Of a DNA stretch of 64,000 bases, positions 21,901 through 24,503 are shown piece by piece. The stretch covers positions 1,178,001 through 1,242,000 of the forward strand of contig OY101128.1 in NCBI GenBank assembly GCA_956465555.1, written 5' to 3'. The position numbers were made by a program, and so were the translations under genes. The stretch comes from Nitzschia sp. pyKryTriq1. Taxonomy: Eukaryota > Bacillariophyta > Bacillariophyceae > Bacillariales > Bacillariaceae. Below the pieces are notes generated by a model, which saw only the letters and a list, made by a program, of their open reading frames with translations, made no database searches and was not told where the DNA came from. Position 1 is the first letter of the stretch; the number at the start of each line of letters is the position of its first letter.

Positions 21901-22402
21901 CCATACCTGGGAGACCTGGGTTGCCTTGACCTGGGTTGCCTTGGGCCTCCGTCCCACGACCACCATTAATAAGATGACGAAACTCCGCGCAGGCAGGGTC
22001 CTCCTTGTCAATGAGGCAGTGGGTGGGCATGATCTTGATTTCGCCATCAAGCTTCTTGCGCTGAGCTTCCTCGAAGCCAGCAGGCAAGTTGGGGTTGGAT
22101 CCGGGGTCCTCGTGGGGACCTGGGATCAGGGGAGCGCAGGGGCCTACCTTGGTTGGGTCGTCCAAGTCACAGTCGACAGCGTCAACGATCTTGCTGGGTC
22201 GAACGTTCCTGCCGAAGTACCTGTAGAACCACGATGTCCTCCTCTCGATCACCTCCTCCGCGTAACGCAAAAATCCGAGGACGCCTCCTCCAAGATCAGC
22301 GTGAACGCCAGAGAAACTGGTCGCGAGGATCAACAGGACCAAGAGTCCGCCTTTCCCCATGCTCCAGGGTTTGCTTTTAGCCATCTTCGATGTCAATGTC
22401 AA
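938..22402 (-). CDS. Giant secreted Gly-Pro-Thr-Ser mucin-like modular protein, copy 1
   Basis: A single uninterrupted frame of 7154 codons. Met7 (22384) may be the true start: MAKSKPWSMGKGG is followed by a hydrophobic core and a VHA cleavage site, a clear signal peptide. From the N-terminus: six DAPSDTPSMAPTG repeats (21080-21600); Cys modules A1 (20505-20932) and A2 (19860-20290), nearly identical and rich in N-glycosylation sites; B (19285-19678); GPTS arrays holding two copies of module C (14345-14805 and 11745-12205); D (3225-3650); a PTA array; E (2098-2500); F (1660-2033); G (1194-1618) with a calcium-loop-like DTDGDGKLDDC; and a Cys-rich tail. There is no transmembrane segment, so it is probably released or wall-bound. 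Diatom adhesive and cell-surface proteins use similar PT-rich linkers; an adhesion or mucilage role is inference. Confidence 0.85.
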   Translation of the reverse strand: MTLTSKMAKSKPWSMGKGGLLVLLILATSFSGVHADLGGGVLGFLRYAEEVIERRTSWFYRYFGRNVRPSKIVDAVDCDLDDPTKVGPCAPLIPGPHEDPGSNPNLPAGFEEAQRKKLDGEIKIMPTHCLIDKEDPACAEFRHLINGGRGTEAQGNPGQGNPGLPGMEMEPRQAEGVPTASPVAGPVSAPQTFAGDFPSGSIDSVASQAPTKDECFGNMGKVGPRKHVWCNSQMPSVSMEPSQSPSGVDDANRDGDSEAQGTDGDVEPGPPPDADSDAPSDTPSMAPTGEGGRRRSNPSNEADLSDAPSDTPSMAPTGEGGRRRGPKEEDDSDAPSDTPSMAPTGEGGRRRGPKPSNEEDVSDAPSDTPSMAPTGDGGGNKRRGPKPSNEEDVSDAPSDTPSMAPTGEVGGNKRRGPKPSNEEDVSDAPSDTPSMAPTGEVGQKGKPGFSFTDGVVPTAAPFGAPVEPFSGPEDTLEPTAGPTAGPTVGPSEITYCIEGEGVYVTRDPKYIPFNATVDVKQSETTNVTFGIKLNYKTSGTISWMVPVFNNVTCNETDKKETISPETETVYTAPCVDNLASVELFIHDGSFKDMSSPKPAICNFAKGWEKQDPNEVVSYTLKIPCDGSNACGPRTAGPTVGPTASPVLAPTAGPTARPTGAPTAGPTVAPTAGPTAGPTAAPAVGPTAAPVSAPTAGPTAGPTVGPSEVTYCIEGEGVYVTRDPKYIPFNATVDVKQSETTNVTFGIKLNYKTSGTISWMVPVFNNVTCNETDKKETISPETETVYTAPCVDNFASVELFIHDGSFKDMSSPKPAICNFAKGWEKQDPNEVVSYTLKIPCDGSNACGPRTAGPTVGPTASPVLAPTAGPTARPTGAPTAGPTVAPTAGPTAGPTAGPTAGPTAGPTAAPTPDYCLDPILVSPEENPFSLSPPISVVSYNIVNVMVEFVPEAWGTTLKAKYPTADGYECKTYSATDGATFTATCVSNQDYPDIAVAFIDVIAFSEDSEDVDPCDDANADKVVVYSFVVPCEKKPGWPCESTPVPPTQEPVAGPTSGPTSGPTSGPTSGPTSGPTSGPTSGPTSGPTSGPTSGPTSGPTSGPTSGPTSGPTSGPTSGPTSGPTSGPTSGPTSGPTAVPTALPTVSAAPTKDGDTRPPTSSPTSGPTSGPTSGPTSGPTSGPTSGPTSRPTSGPTSGPTSGPTSGPTSGPTSGPTSGPTSGPTSGPTSGPTSGPTSGPTSGPTSGPTSGPTSGPTSGPTSGPTSGPTSGPTSGPTSGPTSGPTSGPTSGPTSGPTSGPTSGPTSGPTSGPTSGPTSGPTSGPTSGPTSGPTSGPTSGPTSGPTGAPTPSPTVSPAPSDAPSDAPSASLYPSEDPTAGPTGSPTSGPTSGPTSGPTSGPTSGPTSGPTSGPTSGPTSGPTSGPTSGPTSGPTSGPTSGPTSGPTSGPTSGPTSGPTSGPTSGPTSGPTSGPTSGPTSGPTSGPTTGPTSGPTSGPTSGPTSGPTSGPTSGPTSGPTSGPTSGPTSGPTSGPTSGPTSGPTSGPTSGPTSGPASAPTAGPTSGPTSGPTSGPTSGPTSGPTSGPTSGPTSGPSSGPTSGPTSGPTSGPTSGPTSGPTSGPTGAPTPSPTVSPAPSDAPSDAPSASLYPSEDPTAGPTGSPTSGPTSGPTSGPTSGPTSGPTSGPTSGPTSGPTSGPTSGPTSGPTSGPTSGPTSGPTSGPTSGPTSGPTSGPTSGPTSGPTSGPTSGPTSGPTSGPTSGPTFGPTSGPTSGPTSGPTSGPTSGPTSGPTSGPTSGPTSGPTSGPTSGPTSGPTSGPTSGPTSGPTSGPTSGPTSGPTSGPTSGPTSGPTSGPTSGPTSGPTSGPTSGPTSGPTSGPTSGPTSGPTSGPTSGPTSGPTSGPTSGPTSGPTSGPTSGPTSGPTSGPTSGPTSGPTGAPTPSPSVSPAPSDAPSDAPSASLYPSEDPTAGPTGSPTSGPTSGPTSGPTSGPTSGPTSGPTSGPTSGPTSGPTSGPTRGPTSGPTSGPTSGPTSGPTSGPTSGPTSGPTFGPTSGPTSGPTSGPTSGPTSGPTSGPTSGPTSGPTSGPTSGPTSGPTSRPTSGPTSGPTSGPTSGPTSGPTSGPTMGPTSGPTSGPTSGPTSGPTSGPTSGPTSRPTSGPTSGPTSGPTSGPTSGPTSEPTSGPTSGPTSGPTSGPTSGPTSGPTSGPTSGPTSGPTGAPTPLPTVSPAPSDAPSDAPSASLYPSEDPTAGPTGSPTSGPTSGPTSGPTSGPTSGPTSGPTSGPTSGPTSGPTSGPTSGPTSGPTSGPTSGPTSGPTSAPTSGPTSGPTSGPTSGPTSGPTSGPTSGPTSGPTSGPTSGPTSGPTSGPTSGPTSGPTSGPTSAPTSGPTSGPTSGPTSGPTSGPTSGPTSGPTSGPTSGPTSGPTSGPTSGPTSGPTSGPTSGPTSGPTSGPTSGPTFGPTSGPTFGPTSGPTSGPTSGPTSGPTSGPTSGPTSGPTSGPTSGPTSGPTSGPTSGPTSGPTSGPTSGPTSGPTSGPTSAPTSTPSVSFQPTDCWEKYGITEEDLVHQEGFPLSLPNETVNILSADGDSITIEITNLFTNKTVVMVSVNYHQAVGVSECDYTTNLAYGESFDFTALCFDEYTDISIFVWTGEVNVTECKYCSMPSGEDVPVTIFHFEPSCRDICAPPTSVPTSTPTSGPTSGPTSGPTSGPTSGPTSGPTSGPTSGPTSGPTSGPTSGPTSAPTSGPTSAPTSGPTSGPTSGPTSGPTSGPTSGPTSGPTSGPTSGPTSGPTSGPTSGPTSGPTSGPTSGPTSGPTSGPTSGPTSGPTSGPTSGPTSGPTSGPTSGPTSGPTSGPTSGPTSGPTSGPTSGPTSGPTSGPTSGPTSGPTSGPTSGPTSGPTSGPTLGPTSGPTSGPTSGPTSGPTSGPTSGPTSGPTSGPTSGPTSGPTSGPTSGPTSGPTSGPTSGPTSRPTSGPTSGPTSGPTSGPTSGPTSEPTSGPTSGPTSGPTSGPTGAPTPSPTVSPAPSDAPSDAPSASLYPSEDPTAGPTSSPTSGPTSGPTSGPTSGPTSGPTSGPTSGPTSGPTSGPTSGPTSGPTSGPTSGPTSGPTSGPTSGPTSGPTSGPTSRPTSGPTSGPTSGPTSGPTSGPTSGPTSGPTSGPTSRPTSGPTSGPTSGPTSGPTSGPTSGPTSVPTSGPTSVPTSGPTSGPTSGPTSGPTSGPTSGPTSGPTSGPTSGPTSGPTSGPTSGPTSGPTSGPTSGPTSGPTSGPTSGPTSGPTSGPTSGPTSGPTSGPTSGPTSGPTSGPTSGPTSGPTSGPTSGPTSGPTSGPTSGPTFGPTSGPTSGPTSGPTSGPTSGPTSGPTSGPTSGPTSGPTSGPTSGPTSGPTSGPTSGPTSGPTSGPTSGPTSAPTSTPSVSFQPTDCWEKYGITEEDLVHQEGFPLSLPNETVNILSADGDSITIEITNLFTNKTVVMVSVNYHQAVGVSECDYTTNLAYGESFDFTALCFDEYTDISIFVWTGEVNVTECKYCSMPSGEDVPVTIFHFEPSCRDICAPPTSVPTSTPTSGPTSGPTSGPTSGPTSGPTSGPTSGPTSGPTSGPTSGPTSGPTSGPTSGPTSGPTSGPTSGPTSGPTSGPTSGPTSGPTSGPTSGPTSGPTSGPTSGPTSGPTSGPTSGPTSGPTSGPTSGPTSGPTSGPTSGPTSGPTSGPTSGPTSGPTSGPTSGPTSGPTSGPTSGPTSGPTSGPTSGPTSGPTSGPTSGPTLGPTSGPTSGPTSGPTSGPTSGPTSGPTSGPTSGPTSGPTSGPTSGPTSGPTSGPTSGPTSGPTSGPTSGPTSGPTSGPTSEPTSGPTSGPTSGPTSGPTGAPTPSPTVSPAPSDAPSDAPSASLYPSEDPTAGPTSSPTSGPTSGPTSGPTSGPTSGPTSGPTSGPTSGPTSGPTSGPTSGPTSGPTSGPTSGPTSGPTSGPTSGPTSGPTSGPTSGPTSGPTSGPTSGPTSGPTSGPTSRPTSGPTSGPTSGPTSGPTSGPTSGPTSGPTSGPTSGPTSVPTSGPTSGPTSGPTSGPTSGPTSGPTSGPTSGPTPGPTSGPTSGPTSGPTSGPTSGPTSGPTSGPTSGPTSGPTSGPTSGPTSGPTSGPTSGPTSGPTSGPTSGPTSGPTSGPTSGPTSGPTSGPTSGPTSGPTSEPTSGPTSGPTSGPTSGPTGAPTPSPTVSPAPSDAPSDAPSASLYPSEDPTAGPTSSPTSGPTSGPTSGPTSGPTSGPTSGPTSGPTSGPTSGPTSGPTSGPTSGPTFGPTSGPTSGPTSGPTSGPTSGPTSGPTSGPTSGPTSGPTSGPTSGPTSGPTSGPTSGPTSGPTSGPTSGPTSGPTSGPTSGPTSGPTSGPTSVPTSGPTSVPTSGPTSGPTSGPTPGPTSGPTSGPTSGPTSGPTSGPTSGPTSVPTSGPTSGPTSGPTSGPTSGPTSGPTSGPTSGPTSGPTSGPTSGPTSGPTSGPTSGPTSGPTSGPTSGPTSGPTSGPTSGPTSGPTSGPTSGPTSGPTSGPTSGPTSGPTSGPTSGPTSGPTSGPTSGPTSGPTSGPTSEPTSGPTSGPTSGPTSGPTGAPTPSPTVSPAPSDAPSDAPSASLYPSEDPTAGPTSSPTSGPTSGPTSGPTSGPTSGPTSGPTSGPTSGPTSGPTSGPTSGPTSGPTFGPTSGPTSGPTSGPTSGPTSGPTSGPTSGPTSGPTSGPTSGPTSGPTSGPTSGPTSRPTSGPTSGPTSGPTSGPTSGPTSGPTSGPTSGPTSGPTSVPTSGPTSGPTSGPTSGPTSGPTSGPTSGPTSGPTPGPTSGPTSGPTLGPTSGPTSGPTSGPTSGPTSGPTSGPTSGPTPGPTSGPTSGPTSGPTSGPTSGPTLGPTSGPTSGPTSGPTSGPTSGPTSGPTSGPTSGPTSEPTSGPTSGPTSGPTSGPTGAPTPSPTVSPAPSDAPSDAPSASLYPSEDPTAGPTSSPTSGPTSGPTSGPTSGPTSGPTSGPTSGPTSGPTSGPTSGPTSGPTSGPTFGPTSGPTSGPTSGPTAGPTSGPTSGPTSGPTSRPTSGPTSGPTSGPTSGPTSGPTSGPTSGPTSGPTSGPTSGPTSGPTSGPTSGPTSGPTSVPTSGPTSVPTSGPTSGPTSGPTPGPTSGPTSGPTSGPTSGPTSGPTSGPTSGPTSGPTSAPTSGPTSGPTSGPTSGPTSGPTSGPTSGPTSGPTSGPTSGPTSGPTSGPTSGPTSGPTSGPTSGPTSGPTSGPTGAPTPSPTVSPAPSDAPSDAPSASLYPSEDPTAGPTSSPTSGPTSGPTSGPTSGPTSGPTSGPTSGPTSGPTSGPTSGPTSGPTSGPTSGPTSGPTSGPTSGPTSGPTSGPTSRPTSGPTSGPTSGPTSGPTSGPTSGPTSRPTSGPTSGPTSGPTSGPTSGPTSGPTSGPTSGPTSGPTSVPTSGPTSGPTSGPTSGPTSGPTSGPTSGPTSGPTPGPTSGPTSGPTLGPTSGPTSGPTSGPTSGPTSGPTSGPTSGPTSGPTSGPTSGPTSGPTSGPTSGPTSGPTSGPTSGPTSGPTSGPTSGPTSGPTSGPTSGPTSGPTSGPTSGPTSGPTSGPTGAPTPSPTVSPAPSNAPSDAPSASLYPSEDPTAGPTSSPTSGPTSGPTSGPTSGPTSGPTSGPTSGPTSGPTSGPTSGPTSGPTSGPTSGPTSGPTSGPTSGPTSGPTSGPTSGPTSGPTSGPTSGPTSGPTSGPTYGPTSGPTSGPTSGPTSGPTSGPTSGPTSGPTSGPTSGPTSGPTSGPTSGPTSGPTSVPTSGPTSGPTSGPTSGPTSGPTSGPTSGPTSGPTPGPTSGPTSGPTLGPTSGPTSGPTSGPTSGPTSGPTSGPTSGPTSGPTSGPTSGPTSGPTSGPTSGPTSGPTSGPTSGPTSGPTSGPTSGPTSGPTSGPTSGPTSGPTSGPTSGPTSGPTSGPTGAPTPSPTVSPAPSNAPSDAPSASLYPSEDPTAGPTSSPTSGPTSGPTSGPTSGPTSGPTSGPTSGPTSGPTSGPTSGPTSGPTSGPTSGPTSGPTSGPTSGPTSGPTSGPTSGPTSGPTSGPTSGPTSGPTSGPTYGPTSGPTSGPTSGPTSGPTSGPTSGPTSGPTSGPTSGPTSGPTSGPTSGPTSGPTSGPTSGPTSGPTSGPTSGPTSAPTSGPTSGPTSGPTSGPTSGPTSGPTLVPTSGPTSGPTSGPTSGPTSGPTSGPTSGPTSGPTSGPTSGPTTGPTSGPTSGPTSGPTSVPTSGPTSGPTSGPTTSPTDGPTPCIDLAVPSLIEQIGGNAPHVFESMDLEELIQILAQAGNSVEFSINPTLLGTGLKAISVHYHKDVSTDECKPELTLDALLNYTAFCYGHDNKFTDVSIIAYFGNVTVEECEKCNPPSAGSTDTVYFSFEVPCIPVCETEPPSASPTAIPTTAQPTQAPTAQPTAAPTQAPTAKPTAAPTQAPTAQPTAAPTQAPTAKPTAAPTQAPTAKPTAAPTQAPTAKPTAAPTQAPTAKPTAAPTQAPTAQPTAQPTAAPTQAPTAKPTAAPTQAPTAKPTAAPTQAPTAQPTAQPTAAPTQAPTAQPTAAPTQAPTAQPTAQPTAAPTQAPTAKPTAAPTQAPTAKPTAAPTRAPTAKPTAAPTRAPTAKPTAAPTRAPTAQPTAAPTKCIETVKPDFLEVIGKNGLVVDPSDIVTITYQDGDRVDFKINQIFSPGGSVAAISVYYHDTAGSIDCNVTKSVGTNVSLPFSAYCVDDITDVSVYVQLTGNDLANECEYCKAPASTSTNVAAFYFNLGCKPVCEPENSVPVAPTAQPTPAPQHPLLSCYNGAVDVTPDANRCSMSGNPFKIMEMSDSEVKFEVSNTFTASGCQNKELTVRYDALGDSGLECFENAAGQVFGAECTNGVAEVEIFAPCSGQSAASPCNAAKTGCSHLYVLPCQASRLCQTTPPAPTPPPVAPPQGSCTASLASVTPLQNGDVGYPAGAITYIGYNGQNSEITFSVKQSWKAGQISWVSAIVDTDGDGKLDDCQKTNGFDPGVSQIYLTKCDADIGSITVRVNLHDGQFKTADNKNPGLCDGWPNNGKNSNVASYDVKFNCECVRSLETDESDSVAEEPSTDPDDMPYCVSEDFPCEGDEASMVYVCHYSSRKGYQTFCVPEADSDILRFYSHDYCGPCEGGQGVTWGKMTN
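2505..3205 (-). repeat. PTAAPTQAPTA(K/Q) array, copy 1
   Basis: A coding minisatellite between modules D and E, built from PTA(Q/K)PTAAPTQAP-type units with a basic 12-nt step. It differs in sequence and amino acids from the GPTS arrays (Ala, Gln and Lys instead of Gly and Ser). The equivalent tract in copy 2 (26071-26872) is 36 residues longer, so it changes length independently of the flanking modules. Confidence 0.85.
3655..19260 (-). repeat. GPTS 12-nt coding array with higher-order spacers, copy 1
   Basis: Roughly a thousand tandem Gly-Pro-Thr-Ser units (12 nt, all four codons of each residue in use), estimated from span. The arrays are broken by modules C and by a Ser/Ala/Asp-rich spacer containing SLYPSEDPTAGPT. 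I count twelve spacers, near 4540, 5600, 6620, 7567, 8600, 9777, 10787, 13322, 15703, 16543, 17477 and 18305, giving a higher-order period of about 0.8-1.2 kb. Occasional units replace Ser by Arg, Val, Ala, Phe, Leu or Glu. Spacers on the D side and on the B side have arm-specific sequences. Confidence 0.9.
11745..14342 (-). repeat. Internal 2.6-kb duplication carrying module C
   Basis: Module C with its neighbouring array recurs at an offset of 2598 bp (for example 12134 and 14732). Copy 2 of the gene has module C only once (33100-33555). The single spacer between the two C modules (near 13322) has the D-side sequence type, so the duplicated block was D-side array plus module C. The array-module junctions at 11745 and 12205 match copy 2 better than those at 14345 and 14805, suggesting that the N-proximal module is the newer one. 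Confidence 0.8.
21080..21600 (-). repeat. DAPSDTPSMAPTG repeat region, copy 1
   Basis: Six units in which an acidic DAPSDTPSMAPTG core alternates with a basic GGRRRGPK or GGNKRRGPK and an acidic PSNEED linker. The alternation gives a charge-striped (zwitterionic) segment just before module A1. The same six units are present in copy 2 at 41960-42490 with no length change, in contrast to the unstable GPTS arrays. Confidence 0.85.
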
Positions 22403-23263
22403 TGTTTACTTGAAACACTTCCTGCTCACAACTGTCGATGAGGATTTCCTATCGGCTGGTGCGAGACTATGGGAACGGTCGTGGTGTATCGGAACTCGTT
22501 CTCGATACCGGTACAGTACTTGTACGTGATCCTCTGTCGAGAGATTGGAGTATCGAGTAGGACAGCGGCCATCGACCATAAGGTCGACCAAAACAAGACA
22601 CATTTTATTGCACCTGGCTGTAGCCATGCATGCCCCGGGAATTCGATCCATATGCCAAATATGCCGATATACAAGCCTCAAGCCTCTATATGAGATGTCA
22701 ACAGACTTGTATATGATATTGCATACATAGCAAGGTATCTATGCAATATGTACCTTAATATTTATTAAAACAAATAAAACCGATAGAACGCTCCTATCTC
22801 CTTGTGCTCCCCTTGTGGTCCAGCTTTGGACCATCCCGTAGGGCGTGCATAGGAAACCCACTGGTCGGTTGTGATCGATGGCCACTGTCACTGCAGTACA
22901 GTACCTGGTACTCCATAGATGCAGTACTGAAACTACATGAAAGAACCGGTACCGGTATGCCTGGTACCTGGTACCGGGAAGGTCATTGTCCCTTCTTGTT
23001 CTCTCCGAAACTACGACTACTTCGATACCAGTACCACATCATGTGCCGGTACGTACCCCCGTAGAAGAACGGGTAGAAAGGCTGGTTGTGGAACGGTTCA
23101 CAAACTCACAACAACGGAATCTGTCACGTCTGTCCGTCGCGCACGTTTCTTCATTATAGGCATATATATAGTCATATACGACATCATCAGGACACACGAC
23201 GGATTGCACGCAATGCGAGGTCTGGCATCCGTCACGAGGTCTGTGACGCGTCGCGAATACATC
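22403..23263. other. 5' flank of copy 1 and inserted AT-rich block
   Basis: Probable promoter region of the giant gene; no TATA box is obvious. Bases 22403-22550 and 22916-23085 have counterparts upstream of copy 2. Between them, 22551-22915 is an AT-rich block absent from copy 2, which has an unrelated 82 bp instead. The block holds a hairpin formed by GATATTGCATA and TATGCAATAT (about 22708-22750) and a TGTCAACAG motif. Its nature is unknown; an inserted small element or LTR remnant is possible. Nothing coding is seen. Confidence 0.45.
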
Positions 23264-23460
23264 GTGCACTATGCATGCAGTCAGGAGTCACGTCTGGCCT
23301 TCAGCCGGGATGTGCTCTGAAAAAGGGGGTTGAGGTCCGGTCTCGAACCCTCGGCCTCACACTCTGTGCGTTAGCCTTCAGCCATTGTGGCATATTGGAG
23401 CTCTCTCATTCAGAGGTGTGGGGAATCTCTTAAAGACTGCCTTGTGCCGTGTCCTGTGTG
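23264..23460 (-). repeat. tRNA-like (SINE-like) repeat, right copy
   Basis: Inverted counterpart of 259-453. On the minus strand it has box A-like TGGCTGAAGG (23375-23384), box B GGTTCGAGACC (23339-23349) and a T5 run (23320-23324). All three pol III signals are intact in both copies although other positions differ. It sits between the end of duplication unit 1 and a copia remnant. Confidence 0.5.
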
Positions 23461-24018
23461 AAGACGGCTTCTTCAAACTCATTTTTGTAAAGTCGGAAGA
23501 AAACATCTTTACGAAGAACGTAACCAGTGAAGTACACGAACGACACATCGATACCTAGGTAGCCAAGAAGGACTACCTAGAGAAGAACTCGATCGAACAA
23601 GCCGACGAGCAATACAAATGAGTCGTTCGACTGCACGTCAAGGGAGGGTGTTGAGAATCATTGATTGTGACGCACATCAAACGACATACATACATCATGA
23701 CTCGACTCGTTACTCAAACAGTACGAGATCGATATCTACTAGACTATATCGATGAACTAGACAGACCAAGAAGTACGAATTACACTCCGACCTAAACACG
23801 AACTATACTCCGACCTAAACACGATTTATACTCTGAAACACCACCTAAAGTGCAGGTCTGAAACCATAAAAGAAGCAGAGGTAGGTCCCGATGTGGGTCC
23901 CGAAGTTGGTCCAGACGTGGGTCCAGAGGTAGGTCCGGAAGTTGGTCCAGAGGTAGGTCCCGAAGTAAGTCTGATAAGTCGCACGAGTTACGAATGTTTC
24001 GTTTTCCAAATTATGATC
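23461..24018 (+). mobile_element. Broken Ty1/copia 3' end (pol tail, polypurine tract, LTR)
   Basis: A fossil fragment. A stretch at about 23465-23565 resembles the end of a copia RNase H region. It is followed by the purine run AAGGGAGGG (23640-23648) and then TGTTGAGAATC, the expected order of polypurine tract and 3' LTR start. The LTR part contains tandem copies of a ~23-bp motif (about 23775-23840) and a TATA-like ATAAAAG near 23866. It is broken, lacks most of the element, and carries an 89-bp insertion of giant-gene array. It is clearly diverged from the LTR at 454-675, so it is old. Confidence 0.45.
23879..23967 (-). repeat. Stray 89-bp fragment of the GPTS array
   Basis: This intergenic stretch is nearly identical to the interior of the giant genes, for example near 7740-7830. 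It still spells GPTS units on the minus strand but has no start, stop or flanking module. It lies inside the LTR-like sequence, so it was pasted there and is not the end of a third gene. Confidence 0.85.
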
Positions 24019-24019
24019 C

Positions 24020-24241
24020 TATTTTATCTGTCTACTTTCTGCTTTTATGAATGTTCGAGGTGGCCCCATGGGCCTTTAACTCGTGCTTCGTTGGGCCTTT
24101 AACTCTTGCTTCGTTGGGCCCAGAGCTCTTGATTTATTGGACGTATAGTCCTCGGTCTCGTAATAGTATTGAGTAACGAGTCGAGTCCTATATCGTCCGT
24201 ACGTCGTTCGTTGTACGTCATCATGAGAACGTTTCTCAACA
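24020..24241 (-). mobile_element. Old LTR fragment, probably Ty1/copia, copy in unit 2
   Basis: Duplicate of 454-675, carried along by the segmental duplication. TGCAC follows it on the right (24242-24246), as in unit 1, but the left neighbour is different, because the duplication breakpoint lies at this LTR end. Confidence 0.5.
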
Positions 24242-24503
24242 TGCACATGGCATCGAATACGAGTGGGAGAATCCGATGCAAAGAATACCTGTGGACGCCA
24301 ACGGAATCGTCGACTCCTGCGTAGTAGTAGTAGTAGTCATAACAGCACGAAAGTAGACTGATTTAGGACAAATGAAGAGTAGTGTAAAAGTGTTAATTAG
24401 TAACATCTGAAATGATTATGGTTCAATACTCCGTATCTGCCATGTTTTCCGTCGAGAGAGGTAGATGCATCTTGACGGATCAACAGACTCTCCTCCTTTC
24501 TCT

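Larger units (their letters stand above)
453..23085. repeat. Tandem segmental duplication, unit 1
   Basis: This ~22.6-kb unit is repeated in the same orientation at 24019-43635 (offset 23566 at the left end). It includes the giant gene, about 480 bp of 3' flank and about 680 bp of 5' flank. The left edge coincides with the end of the LTR fragment at 454. On the right, identity is continuous to 22550, is broken by a block present only here (22551-22915), and resumes from 22916 to about 23085. Unique sequence differs by only a handful of substitutions between units, for example near 849 versus 24415. The duplication is therefore young, or is kept alike by gene conversion. Confidence 0.9.
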
